Shown piece after piece: positions 45,916 to 57,764 of a stretch of 64,000 nucleotides of DNA. A program made the translations under genes and the position numbers. The notes beneath the pieces are model-generated. The model searched no databases. It saw only the letters and a list, made by a program, of their open reading frames with translations, and had not been told where the DNA came from. Where the stretch lies: the NCBI GenBank assembly GCA_030762935.1, contig CM060899.1, forward strand, positions 58,702,501 through 58,766,500, given 5' to 3'. Each line of letters opens with the position of its first letter. The first letter of the stretch is position 1. This stretch comes from Hymenopus coronatus. Lineage: Eukaryota > Arthropoda > Insecta > Mantodea > Hymenopodidae.

Positions 45916-46592
45916 AAATACTAACTTTTACAAGTCTATTTTCATTGTTGTTCGTCGATGGCGTTGAAACTTTGAACGACCCTCGTTTTATAACAGTTGA
46001 AGTGGTGGAGAAAATAACTAGTAAAAGCCCCTACTTGAAATATCGGAAGACATGCGCACACGCTACTTCTTATTTAAAACCTCCTCCTACAGGAGTTCTG
46101 TAAATCGGTCACCTCAACCTTTCTTTATCCTCTGCTCCACTATGATTATCGCTTCTGGAGTACAAGAAGAAGCGGCGAATCACAAAGCGTTTGCTAACCC
46201 ATTATTTCATTACTCCCATCGCTACAGATTAACAAGGCACCGGCCACTCCCTGTAATGACGCTGTGAGTTTTAACGCCTGCAGGCAACGGACTGTGTGGG
46301 CGTCAAATCTGCGCTCCTAACACCCATAACAAACATTTCCATAAAGCGAAAAACGCGTTTAACTTACTGCTCTATTTCTAACAAGGGGTCATTGTCACAT
46401 CGATGCTCAGGGATTTTTTGTAGTGAAAGTAGATCGAAAATAAAAATCCTGTGTCTCGGCTATCTCGCCCAAAGGGTTCCTAATCAGTGGAAAAAAAATT
46501 GTAGAGTTTTAGTTCATACGCCTGACTTTAGGCCTCTCTTCCGATCAACGATCCCTGTTTGGTGTTATGACAGGCTCTGATAATGAACTTTG
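45916..46592. other. Unassigned low-repeat sequence
   Basis: A 94-codon frame at 46296-46580 has no recognised domain. Confidence 0.35.
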
Positions 46593-46594
46593 TA

Positions 46595-47932
46595 CGGAGC
46601 GGGCCGTTCAGAAAGTAGCCTCCGGTTGATTGCAAGAAATTCACCAAGTTAAATAAAAATATTTTAATATATACATCTTACAACTACATCTTTGCACTAT
46701 TTTTCTACATAGTTTCCATAACGATTGAGGCACTTATCGTATCTGTTCACAAGCTTTGAAATTCCTTCTGCATAAAAATCACCCGCTTGTGCCTGGAGCC
46801 AGCCTGTGACCGCATCTTTGAGCTCTTCGTCGTCATCAAACCGCTGGGACCCGAGCCTTTCTTCATATGCATGAAGAGGTGATAATCGCTTGGCGCCAGA
46901 TCTGGGCTGTAAGGTGGATGGTTGACAACGTCCCACTTGAAGGACTCAAGAAGGGCTGTTGTTCTGCGAGCAGAGTGAGGACGGGCGTTATCGTGCAAAA
47001 AAAACGATACCGGAAGTCAGCATACCACGGCGTTTGTTCTGTATAGCCCGTCGTAATTGTTTTAGTGTTTCACAGTACACGTCTTGATTAATGGTCGTCC
47101 CACGTTCCATGAATTCAACCAACAACACCCCTTTTGCATCCCAAAACACCGTTGCCATCAATTTTCGGGCAGAAAAATCTTGCCGGGCTTTTATTGGTTT
47201 GGTAGGCGAATTTGAATGTGCCCACATCTTTGATTGTTCATTTGCCTCAGGGTTCACGTACTTAATCCAGGTTTCGTCCCCGGTCACGATTCTGTTTAAC
47301 AATGGTTCACCTTCGGCCTCATAACGTGACAGAAAGTCTAACGCAGAGGCCATTCTTTGAGTTTTGTGGTGGTCGGTAAGAATTTTGGGCACCCATCGTG
47401 CACAGAACTTACGGTAACCCAATCTTGCTGTCACTATCTCGTACAAGAGAGTCTTAGAAATCTGTGGAAAATCAGTAGACAACTCCGACATTGTGAAACG
47501 TCGGTTTTCACGAACTTTTGCATCAACTGTCTGAACGAGTTCGTCCGTGACCAATGATGGTCTACCACTCCTCTCTTCATCATGAACGTTTTCTCGTCCA
47601 CTTTTAAATAAACGTACCCATTCACGGACCACTCCTTCACTCATAACTCTTGGTCCGTACACGGCACAAAGCTCACGATGAATAGCTGCTGCAGAATATC
47701 CTTTGGCTGTAAAAAACCTTATAACAGCACGCACTTCACATTTGGCGGGGTTTTCTATTGCAGTACACATTTCAAACGGCCACAAACACTAAACTAGCGC
47801 AGGTACGACTTTCACTCGACCACGGCTTGATGCCGACTGACCTGCTGAGTGCGTGAATGCACAGATGGCATCGCTACTCCCCCCACTACCCGCACTGTGA
47901 CCGATCGGAGGTTACTTTCTGAACGGCCCTCG
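46595..47932 (-). mobile_element. Mariner element, 1338 bp, with inverted ends and TA duplications
   Basis: Left end CGGAGCGGGCCGTTCAGAAA and the right end read on minus, CGAGGGCCGTTCAGAAAGTA, share GGGCCGTTCAGAAAGTA and then CCTCCG. TA at 46593-46594 and 47933-47934 is the target duplication required by Tc1/mariner. The length is normal for mariner, and the transposase inside is nearly intact. Confidence 0.95.
46697..47785 (-). pseudogene. Mariner transposase, nearly intact, two frameshifts
   Basis: Tc1/mariner transposase, which in active relatives cuts and pastes its own element. It starts at 47785 (MWPFEMCTAIENPAKCEVRA), with helix-turn-helix DNA-binding domains in about residues 15-125, the WVP linker motif at about 141, the first catalytic Asp at 170 (GDETW), FWDAKG at about 214, HDNARPH with the second Asp near 265, and PYSPDLAPSD with the third Asp near 300, giving DD34D spacing. 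All three catalytic residues survive. A +1 slip in an 8-base A/T run (46997-47004) and a one-base loss near 46856-46862 break the frame. The C-terminus ends RYDKCLNRYGNYVEK. Confidence 0.93.
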
Positions 47933-47934
47933 TA

Positions 47935-49210
47935 TATACCAAACTAATAACTCCCCAAGTTAATATATTTTTCAAAACCTATGCACCGGTTCATTACTAG
48001 TTGTTTTTACTATGAGCATAAATACTCGTATGCTTAGTAATCAAGGTTCTATACCTCAAATTTGTAGCATACTTGAAAAATTAAAAATGAATATTTAAAA
48101 AAAAAAAATATTGAAGCAAAAGAATTGAACACTGAAACATTGATTTTTTTTCATGTAGTACTTAGTATTGGTCATTAGTTTTATGGGAAAGCAAGGGCCG
48201 GGGGCAGAAGAGAGGCAGAGCTCGCCCATCTGTCTTTCCCATTGTGTTGTTAACTAGAGAAAATTTCTTTCTTTCTGGCCTTCAGGTGAATAGGTTATCT
48301 AATTTACCGCGAGCTAGCTGAATTATTAAGCGAAACCAAGCGCACGAACAAGAACGTGAACTCTGGGATCTACAGACAGAATGAAACCTTGGCATTCAAG
48401 CCACTAGGTATATGTCGGGGCGTATAGCGTACTACATGTCTCAATCTTGTCGCTCTGCTCCGCTTTCGAAATTGCGCGAAATCTACCGAATGAAGCGGAG
48501 TGCTCAAGAAAAGGTGTGGGCATAGTATATCATTTTGTAAAAATGTCATCCCATTACCTGAGTGTGTCTGTAATGAACATTTATTTAATGTTTAGACTAT
48601 TGAAAGCATATGATCTATCCTAAGATTAAATGCCATTTACTTTATATTTGCAGCATTTTAATAATATTTGCCATTTTTTTATGTAAAACCTGGCTCTTTG
48701 TATATTTTTCAAATTTATTAGCCCCTCCCTAAAGAGATCCAGGATCCGGGTGTCACATTACATAATTTTTGCACATTTACGTACAAATTACGTAGGAATA
48801 AGAAACATGCTCTTGTGAGGTAAAGTGGTTTGTCGCGCCGTGTCACGAAGCGTGAAACTGATACGTCGTCTGTCTGCCACGTGGCCATGTCGTTAAGTCT
48901 CAGTGCTCTATGTTGGAAGTATAGGATCTTGGAACTTATCGACTTGACTTTGCGGCTCTGTTGGTGCTGTAGACCGTAACACATAAATGTTCTTCTCTTT
49001 GCCGCATTCCTAATCTTTTTTACTGTGTTCAGCGCCTTGGATGTTTCTATCTAACGATAAAATACAATCCATGTCTGTGGTGTATGTTGGGTCCGGCGCA
49101 CCTCACTCCAGAGCTGTAGTTGAAGCCCAGGTTTCTATAATAGGAGGATGACCTCAATCTATTGTAGCGACAATCAAAGCAAGATCACACCCGTATCTGG
49201 TCAAGTCTTA
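47935..49210. other. Unassigned, mostly low-repeat sequence
   Basis: About 1.3 kb without Family A or SINE similarity. A minus-strand 88-codon frame at 48718-48984 is unrecognised. One of the few stretches that might be unique host DNA. Confidence 0.35.
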
Positions 49211-49401
49211 CAGTTAAGTAAAGTTGGGTCAAGCGATTCATATTCAGTAATCGATTCATACAATTCGTTCATGAATCGATTCATACGATTCATTCACGAT
49301 TCATTAATCGTTGCCATGCCTTTTGTGTTTGACTTATATTATACACGGGGATATAGTCATATGGTAGCTCCTTTAGCATAAAAACAGTAATTTATTTAAA
49401 A

Positions 49402-50212
49402 ATCTCATGTGTTCTATTCACATGACTTTCTCTACATCTCTGCGACAAATTAAAAAGCGTATGCTTCTATTTCCTTCATGCTAATCGAGGAAAAATTAGC
49501 AGTAATAGTCTTTTTACTTGCTTCCTTGTAAGTAGGTGCGAAATGAGGGTTAAAGTGATACTCAAAAGCTGGTTGCTATGTGACTAAAGTTCCTTTGTTT
49601 GTATCGACAGGAGTTGACAAATTTCTGTATGATAAAAGTATGTTTTTTAATGCTGAAACCAAAACAAGGAAAATCTCAGAAACGATCAACTCCACGAAAA
49701 AATGTATGTAACATAAATTGTGTGTTTTAACATGGTCTACATTTTTTGTGTGGTAAGTTTGTCCATCTCTTACGCTTTAGCAGTTATGCAATACTCCGTA
49801 AAATTCATCTAGAATAAAGTAGTCTTCATAAAATTCATCCAGAATAAAGTAGTCTTCAGAGACTATTAAAATTCAAAATATACACTTTATTTAACAGGTA
49901 AATATGTGATATTTTAATCAAAATCGTCAGAGCCATTTTTGAGGAAATAAAAATTTTCGAAAAAAGTTCCATGTAAAGGATAGTTGGGGGTGAGGGGATT
50001 TTTCTAAAAAGCTTCGTGTCGCATCCCCGGAAGATACTAACCTTAAATACCAAGTTAAGTCTTTTACCGACTTTTCCGTTTTTGAGTTATCGTGTTTACA
50101 GACATACGGACCTTTTTCTGAAAATGCTTTTTTTATACAGGGCAGCTTAAAACATATATTTCCGGTGAAATCACGATAACGAATTTTTGTAGTACGTGTA
50201 GAGAAAGTAACA
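49402..50212 (+). repeat. Family A, forward, full length, inside the hAT-like element
   Basis: Starts ATCTCATGTGTTCTATTCAC and ends GTAGTACGTGTAGAGAAAGT then AA. The palindrome is partly deleted, and a short internal tandem duplication (AAATTCATCCAGAATAAAGT) occurs at 49800-49860. Confidence 0.85.
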
Positions 50213-50827
50213 ATTTCCGACTCTTTTCCATCTATTGCAAACATACTTGATAAAATATCCTCCATTATTCGAAAAAAAAAAAAAAAACCGACAACAAGTT
50301 GTTTAAGTCTAAAATTGACACCTAAATTTCGACTATGTATTAGAATACTATGTTCATATAAATATTATGTTGGATCATAATTACTTTATTTGTCGTAAAA
50401 GTTTATTTCTGAAATTATATAGCTTGCTAATGTAATAGGTAACGATTTAGCTGTGCATGTAGTATATTATATAAAACAGTCGTAAATTCTAACGCTTTCT
50501 AACTCATCCCTAGACAATATAAAGACGCTTCGTAATAGCTTTGGCAATGATCGGCAGTGTTCGTTTTCTTATTACATTGAACATTATATATAAATAAATA
50601 AATATATATATATATATATACTTTACATATTTTATATATACATGTTTAATTTATATATTTTATTGTACATTTTTATATATTCTAAAATTTAGCTTCGTGG
50701 CCTCAGCACTACTTATTTTCTCAATAAAATAAATGCTTATAAACCCCGCAACACACCACCGTGAGCACTCGGCAGTTTTCGTCGAAGCTCGGCTTGGTAC
50801 TTCGAAAGATGGAAACCCCAATACCTG
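50213..50827. other. AT-rich sequence inside the hAT-like element
   Basis: Includes a TA-rich microsatellite at about 50594-50622. Nothing else is recognisable. Confidence 0.4.
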
Positions 50828-51062
50828 GGCCGATCCCCATGGCCGCGCTCGCCAAGGCGTCCCGCTTTGGTGCTTCGTAGCGCTGGGGATCGTGGGTTCG
50901 AGTCCCGCCTTGGGCATGGGTGTTATATGTTTGTGTTTATGTGTGTGTTGTAACAGTAAAAAAACATCAATCCAGTAATAATACAGAAAAATAAGGTAAA
51001 AAAAAAAAGTAAATTAAAGTAGGGTATACAGTGCCGGAGTCCTGATCAGACTCCGGTACCGT

Positions 51063-51093
<31 letters not shown>
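50828..51093 (+). mobile_element. SINE S1, full copy
   Basis: The head GGCCGCGCTCGCCAAGGCGT with GGTTCGAGTCCCGCCTTGGG is followed by GGGTGTTATATGTTTGTG and an A-rich region. A hairpin, CCGGAGTC (51034-51041) with GACTCCGG (51049-51056), lies just before a 27-base A-tail. Other copies are at 3457-3646 (nested), 52984-53240 and 57436-57645. Confidence 0.85.
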
Positions 51094-51099
<6 letters not shown>

Positions 51100-51448
51100 C
51101 ACGTTCTTCAACTCAGCGATTCTGTTTGAACGACGACACCCTGCTATGGTTGACACGATTCATGCTATTCTTTTCGGCTCATACGATTCTTTTCCATTCA
51201 TGTTATTCTTTTATTAACAACGATTCATGTTGAGACTAGCACGATTCTCGCGATTCTTTTTGAACGACGATTCATGCCAAAATTGACACGATTCATACGT
51301 TCTTTCCTTGTAGTCGTTCATATGAACGCTTCGTTCATGAATCACCCCATGTCTACAGCTAAGGCAGAATACGCATACTCTGTTGGGCAGGGGCGTATTC
51401 TGTGGACTAGCTGAGAAGCTCGGTAAATTTGTGAGGAAATAATGTGAT

Positions 51449-51731
51449 AACATCAACATTTTCGAAGTTTTTTCCATGTAAAGGGTAGTTGGAGGTAGGG
51501 GATTTTCTTGAAAATCTTCGTGTCGCATACTGAACTTAAATACCAAGTTTTCGTTTTTGAGCTATGCACACACACACACACCCACACACACACGTGGACC
51601 TTTTTCCAAAAATGCTTTTTTTTATTCAGGGGGACCCAAAACATGCATTTCCGGTGAAATCTCGAATATTTGGATACATTACAATACCTTCTGCATGCAC
51701 CATGTATATATACGTGTAGGGAAAGTAAAAA
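51449..51731 (+). repeat. Family A, forward, 3' third
   Basis: From CATCAACATTTTCGAAGTTT through CTTCGTGTCGCATACTGAAC to CCATGTATATATACGTGTAG then GGAAAGTAAAA. Confidence 0.85.
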
Positions 51732-51755
51732 AAATCATATTTTATATCACGTACA

Positions 51756-51803
51756 GTTTTTACTTTCTTACGCGTACTATGTGAATGGAACACATCAGAT
51801 TTT
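51756..51803 (-). repeat. Family A remnant: two termini fused
   Basis: TTTTTACTTTCTTACGCGTA then CTATG runs straight into TGAATGGAACACATCAGATT. Only about 48 bp remain of an 850-bp element, yet both ends are recognisable. Confidence 0.75.
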
Positions 51804-52158
51804 TTCCCCTCATAGTTGACCGTTTCAGAGTTATTCCGTGTTTTTGAATTCAATTTTAAGAAACTTACTTTTCTCCGACGGTACGCCGTCATTCTTTCGG
51901 CTGCGTTTTGTTTACTCCTGATAAGGAAAGAGAATGGAATTTCAATTGTATCACATACTGACCGGGATTTAAAGGATTTGACTATCGTTTTACCCTAGTG
52001 TATTCCCCTATTTCCCTTCTGCTTACAAGGAATTAAATAATAAGATCAATTCTGCTAATGCTTATCTCGGTGAGCATGTTGTAGATAAAAGAAAAATCAT
52101 TTGTATAGTTTGTTTACGAAAGCCAGAGAAAGTAATGTGAATGGAACACATCACATGT
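51804..52158 (-). repeat. Family A, reverse, distal part
   Basis: From CATAGTTGACCGTTTCAGAG to AGAGAAAGTAATGTGAATGG then AACACATCACATG, adjoining the fused remnant. Confidence 0.85.
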
Positions 52159-52983
52159 CTTTTAACGATAGTGCTCCCCCTTAGTAATTCTGTGATTTTC
52201 AACCACTTTTTTCACTTGCTTATTCATTTCCTGCAAAAATAAACACTGATTAAGTTTTTCTCTCGATTTATCTCTCCCCCTCTACTTTTTCCGGTAGTTG
52301 TCGTCCCCTTTATTATCCCGCGCAGTTGACCAAACAATTTTAATGACTCGCTGGGGGTTTAAGAGGGAGTTATGTTATCTCCAGATGGTGGTCACATTTA
52401 TAAGAAAAGGAATCTGCGGGGGGATCTGGCACGTGGTATATACAACCCTCCTTGGGGTGTAACTAGAAACCTCTTGCACATCTGCCACCCTCAAGGGGTG
52501 CTCGTTAACTGTTAGCATTTCACATATCCGGGCTATAAAGAATAAGGGGAAGAAAAACAAGAGAAGCAATAGGAAGAATAAGAGAAACAAGAACATTGTA
52601 AAACAGAGCATTATTTCAATTAAAACTACGGTTGTGCCCATACATTTTCACCACTGCTTTTGTGTTTATAAGAAGAAAGGGGAGAAAACAGGTTAATTGA
52701 AATTCATTGCGTGAAACATTCCAAAAACGCTGTGTAAAACACGATTTCTGTTTATCTTATTCGTAGAGATGGGTGCTGTAGGCGCTAAATTTCTTAAAAT
52801 AGGCAGGCAATTAAGCAAAATAGGCACTAATTCAGGCACTATCAGTAATGAAAACCCTTGAAGTGGGCACAATCATTTATTCATTTACATGTAAAACAAA
52901 TGTTGACTGACAGCACAGTATAGAGATATAGTGCTGATATTTCGATATCAAGCGCCCCTAGTGGCAAGAGGAACTACGAATAT
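52159..52983. other. Unassigned sequence
   Basis: TAGAGATGGGTGCTGTAGGC near 52764 resembles a hAT-type terminus, but no partner end was located. The AGGCAC/TAGGCA motif repeats in the following 80 bases. Confidence 0.35.
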
Positions 52984-53240
52984 ACCGATCCCTATAGTCG
53001 CGCTCGCTTTGGTGTTTCTTGGCGCAGGGGATCGTCTGTTCGAGTCCCACCTTGGGCATGGGTGTTTCTGTGTTTGTAAATGTGTATATGTGTGTGTTTA
53101 GAAGGAAAACGGTAATCAAATAAAGAAAGGAAATTTTGGGAAAATGGGGGAAAAGGGGATAAAAAACAGAAAAGGAATGCAGCGCCGGAGTGCTGCCAAG
53201 ACTCCGGAACTGTATTTTTGTTCTTTTTATTTAAAAAGAA
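52984..53240 (+). mobile_element. SINE S1, third copy
   Basis: GTCGCGCTCGCTTTGGTGTT, TTCGAGTCCCACCTTGGGCA, AACGGTAATCAAATAAAG, then the 3' hairpin GCCGGAGTG...AGACTCCGG. The A-tail is lost. Confidence 0.85.
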
Positions 53241-53395
53241 AATACTGTACGCAATAAACCGCATTCCTTTTGAGTAACCGTAGACAAATTTGAGACACGA
53301 CTACTGAAGCTAATTTACGGTCGGATGTATGTAGTATGCGTTGGATTTCGGAGAATAAAATGGGACTCATAATTCAGACCTCTCGCTTTTGAAAA

Positions 53396-54294
53396 ATCTG
53401 ATGTGTTATACACTCACATGATTTTCTCAAGCTGCTCTACAAATAAACTTCTTACAAAAGATTATTCTTCTTTCTACACAATGCTAATCGAGATAAACAT
53501 TTACAGAATGTTCTTATTACTTGGTTTCTTATAAGTAGAAGAGAACTAAGGGAATGCACTAGGCTAAAGAGATAATCAAATGTTTTAAAAGCTGTCTTTT
53601 GCGATTGCCATTGCAAATCCCTCTTATTTGTTTGCCCAGGAGTAGAACAAAAGAAAAATGGACACTTCCTGTCTGAGAAAAGTATAAGTTCTTTACAATT
53701 GAAACTAATAAGGAATATCTCGAAAACGGTAAACTAACGTTAAATACGTCAAAAATTGTGTATTGTGTATTTTAACGAGATCTACATTTGTTGTGTGGTG
53801 AGTTTTTGTCTATCTCTTACGGTTTACTAGTTATGCAAAATTCAGCAAAATTCATCCAGAATAAATAGGTCTTCAGAAGCTATTCCCAGAAAATTCAAGA
53901 TATACATTTTATTTGTGATAGAAATGGCTTTAATATGTGGTATTTTAATTAAAACCGTTAGAGCCATTTTTAAGAAAAACAAAAATTTCGAAAATTTTTC
54001 CATGCAAACGACAGGTGTGGGGGAATTTTCTTGAAAATCTTCGTGTCGCATTTTTGGAAGATACCAAATACAAATACCAAGTTAGGTATTTAACGCATTT
54101 TTCGATTTTGAGCTATGCTGTCCGCAGAACAGACAGACACACACTTGCATTCGAACCTTTTTCTGAATTATTTTTTTATTCTGGGGGTTCTAAAACACGT
54201 ATTTCCGGTGAAATCTTGATATCGAATTTTTGAGCGAAATGCAGTACCTTCTCTAGCCACTATGTACATTGTACATATGGAGCTAGAGGAAGTA
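53396..54294 (+). repeat. Family A, forward, full length (about 900 bp)
   Basis: Starts AATCTGATGTGTTATACACT and ends ACTATGTACATTGTACATAT then GGAGCTAGAGGAAGTAA, a palindrome variant shared with the copies ending at 25463 and 62525. Confidence 0.9.
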
Positions 54295-54380
54295 AAAAAA
54301 TCTTCAAATCAGTCCAAGCTTTCCTTCTATTTGCTTGTTGTTTTTTGTTCGGATACGAGAAAAATGTCGTTTCAGGGCAC

Positions 54381-55474
54381 TTTTACTTTGTCTAGCGCAT
54401 ATGTACGACATACACAGTGCGTAGAGAAGGTATTGTATGCCACCTAAAATTCGATACCGAGATTTCGCCGAAAATATATGTTTTGAGATCCCCTTATTCC
54501 AGATAAAGCATTTTTAGAAAAAGCTCCGCGAGTGCATATGTCTGTGGGGAAACAAGCTCAAAAACGAAAAGACCATTAAATACCAAACTTGGTATTTATG
54601 TTTAGTATCTTTCAAGGATGCCACACGAAGGTTTTCAAGAAAGTCCCCCTACCACAAAATACTCTTTACATGGATTTTTTGCTGTCGAAAATTTTGTTTT
54701 TGTCATAAATGACTAACAATGTTGATTAAAATACCGTATATTAAACATATTTACATGATAAACTATATCTTTTGAATTTTCTGGAAATAACCTCTGAAGA
54801 CCTATGTATTTCATGACTTTTGCAAAATTTAGCATAACGGTTAAACGGTAAGAGATATACAAAAACTTACCGAATAAAAATGTCGTTCTTGTTAAAACAC
54901 ACAATTTACGTAATATATGTTTTTCTTGTAGAGTTAACCGTTTTCGAGATATTCTGAGTTATTGGTTTCAGTTTTAACGTACTTAAACTTTCCTCTAATG
55001 GAAGACATCTTTCTTTTCGTTGCTCGTTTGTTTTCTCATAGCAAACAAAGTCAACTGAATTTCAATTGTTTCACTTAGCGATTGGTTTTTAAAAGATCTG
55101 ACTATCGCTTAGCCTAGCGTATTCCCTTTATGTTCCTTCTACTTACTAATAAGCAAATCCTGCCAGTGTGTATGAATGTATGTGTGGGTGGGTGTGTGTG
55201 TGTGTATTTATTCTTTGCAATTGGTTGCTGCCCGGTGGCAGAGTTAAATGTACAAAATTCACTGACAATAATAATCTTAAGCTAAACTAAGAATAGTTTG
55301 ACAACTAACATAATACATATACCTGTTTTTTTTTTTTTTTTTTAATGCCTAACTACTTATTATTCAATATAGCAATACTTATGTCAACTACCAGCTAATT
55401 TATAAACGGTTATTATGAAGCCTCAACATTAATACCCATAATACATTACTAATATATACATTAACAATAATAAC

Positions 55475-55505
<31 letters not shown>

Positions 55506-55766
55506 TACACTAATACAGTTTTTGAGATCCTTAATTACTTCACAATATTTACTCAAATTAACTAACATTTGTTCTCTTTAAATTATTCCTAAACTGATTT
55601 AAGGTCAGAGGGCAGCCCGAAAAGGCTACTACAGACAATTCATTCCATTCTTCAATGGTCCTATTAACAAAAACTTATCTTGATTAACATGACGTAGATA
55701 AAAGAATACTTTTTTTTAAGGAAAGTTTTCTGTGGAACAGCTAGAGAAAGTCATCAGATTTTTACT
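54381..55766 (-). repeat. Family A, reverse, split by an unknown insertion
   Basis: Starts TTTTACTTTGTCTAGCGCAT and runs to TTCCTTCTACTTACTAATAA (about 55150). It resumes near 55670 with ACTTATCTTGATTAACATGA and ends CTAGAGAAAGTCATCAGATT. Confidence 0.85.
55155..55668. mobile_element. Unknown insertion in Family A, with AAT microsatellite
   Basis: About 510 bp between two halves of one Family A copy. It contains GT repeats (55183-55205), a T-run (55327-55343), an AAT tract (55473-55502) and a distal block, GGTCAGAGGGCAGCCCGAAA then TTCATTCCATTCTTCAATGG. The layout suggests the 3' end of a retroelement, but no coding remains. Confidence 0.4.
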
Positions 55767-56785
55767 ATTGCTTTAGACAAAATGTGGAACTTTGGGTCGT
55801 GATATATAATATCCATTCCGGTATTTATCTTCGTGACTGAAGGAAACCACGAAAGCTTGTGTATCAGAATGCTGTGAGCAATAAAATAATTACTTTAAAA
55901 TATAAGATAATTCGAACAAAAATAAATAATTATGAAATTTTGGTATACATTTATAAAGGCTTGCAACTTGCTTCTAATATCCTGTCATAAGCAATATTTA
56001 ATCACATCCTTTCAATTTCGATCAGTCTTTCATTACCTGCTTTTGAAAGCGTGATGAAAGTAAGCCTTGTGCTTATATCTACGGATGCATTGAGAATGGA
56101 GAAGACCTTTGTATTCAGATGTGCGTTGGAATTAGAGGCTCTTTTGAATGAACAGAAATTATAGATGGTATCGACTTATCTCTGTTAGAATCTTCGTCTT
56201 CACAAAGAGTGCCTTCGGTGTACTTCCGGACACATGCGACCATGCATTATGAAATTCAGAATAAAGCATTTCCGGAATTAGAGTTACACCGAACGTCTGC
56301 TGAATGTTGAGTTCTCCCCACCAGCCTCCACTATGGTGTTTTTCTTTTTTTTCCAAAGGGGAAGAGTTCTACTTTGCAGCGAATGAAATTCTTTAACGTG
56401 CTCTGCGTTGCCAGGTCGCTACCCCCACTCTTTATATATTTCCCTCTCTCTCGCATATTGAGCATGCAAATCTGCCTGGCAATATAATGCTTATTCATGT
56501 GTATTATGAAAACCATTTGAGCTAAAAATCTGAGGTTTTTTTTATGGTTCTGCTTCTAACATTACTACCTATCTTCCTCGTGAATTATTTTTTGCAAGCT
56601 TTGAATATTGTGACTTAGCGCAAGTAGTATTTATGAAAGATGCAATATTTATGGAATATGTCAACACAGCAGCACTCCGATTGGCTGCCAGCCTGGTGGC
56701 GTTCAAGGACAAACCTCATCCCATTTGAAAATCACTTTAATCGCCTTGACACATTATGCTCTATGTAAAAATACGGATCTTCGTT
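55767..56785. other. Unassigned low-repeat sequence
   Basis: About 1 kb with no similarity to the window's repeats. Minus-strand frames at 56159-56356 and 56331-56516 are unrecognised. Confidence 0.35.
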
Positions 56786-56789
56786 AAAA

Positions 56790-56826
56790 ATGTAATGTGT
56801 TACATTCATATAACTTCCTCTACCGA
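56790..56826 (+). repeat. Family A, 5' end scrap
   Basis: GTAATGTGTTACATTCATAT then AACTTCCTCTAC matches the first about 35 bp of Family A only. Confidence 0.6.
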
Positions 56827-57435
56827 CACATCTGCCAGGTGGCTCAACTGCCCCATGTTTGACGTGAGTAGATGTCCCTTCGTGCGTTAAGCGGAGTAAG
56901 CGGAGAACTGGCGAGAGCTAGTGAATGATCAACTAGCACCCCTGGGGTGAAAGAACAAATTATGATAATTCTATGACAGTCGGGACCTAGACGCTTGTAG
57001 CCAAAATGTGTTAAAAAGTATTTCTTGGTTAAAAACGCTGTTAATCACTGATCATATAAGTGCCGCCGGTGTGCTGGAATATCGTCCCGCAGTAGTTGTT
57101 TTACAAGCCAGTAAATTACTGACATGGGCTATCACTTTTAAGCAGACTTAAAATCCATTGTTTGGCCGGTTTTAACCCGCAACCTTCGGATCAGATCAAG
57201 GATTATCGCGAATGCGGCCTTCAGTCAGTGGGTCAGAGCACCGCACAGGGCCTCTGTGGACCTTTGCATCATATCGACCCTAGAGAGGAAGAAATGAGGG
57301 GAGAGGTATGAAAGGCGACCAGATCCGGATGACGACGAACGCAAGCATGGACGGGGTTCCTTAAGGTTACAAATGGAACGCCCCGATGCCTCCCGGTCTC
57401 TGCTCACGAACATCGACCCTTCGATGGTCCTCCCA
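56827..57435. other. Unassigned sequence
   Basis: No supported feature. A weak reversed tRNA-like stretch near 57170-57240 may be an old SINE head. Confidence 0.3.
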
Positions 57436-57645
57436 AGCTGACCAAAGGGATTGTGGGGTCGAGTCCCGTCTTGGGCATGGGTGCTTGTGTGTTTGTAAAT
57501 GTGTATATATGTGTATTAAAAGCAAAAACGGTAATCAAATAGAAAAACAAACGAAATGTTAGGGCAAATGGGAAAAAGGGGACAAAAAGGAATACAGGGC
57601 CGGAGTCCCGAAAAGATTCCGGAAGTGTATTAAAAAGGGGGGGGG
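57436..57645 (+). mobile_element. SINE S1, fourth copy, head truncated
   Basis: GGGGTCGAGTCCCGTCTTGG, GTGTATATATGTGTATT, ACGGTAATCAAATAG, then GGCCGGAGTCCCGAAAAGAT then TCCGG. A G-run at 57638-57646 follows. Confidence 0.8.
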
Positions 57646-57764
57646 GCAGGCTCGAACGAGGGGTACCCGCGACGATGCCAGGATAAACCTTTACAGTGCA
57701 AAGCCTGCTCCTTCAAAAACATGTGAAAAGGACTTTTTTTGGGTAGTGTTTAAAGCTCGCTTGT

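Larger units (their letters stand above)
49219..51355. mobile_element. hAT-like element with 8-bp duplication, invaded by others
   Basis: Left end TAAAGTTGGGTCAAGCGATT and the right end read on minus, TAGACATGGGGTGATTCATG, are hAT-style termini. CAGTTAAG (49211-49218) and CAGCTAAG (51356-51363) form an 8-bp duplication with one mismatch. Subterminal regions are full of ATTCATGAATCG/ACGATTC repeats (49236-49315 and 51100-51345), as in many hAT MITEs. The interior has been filled by Family A (49402-50212) and S1 (about 50828-51093). No transposase was found. Confidence 0.7.
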
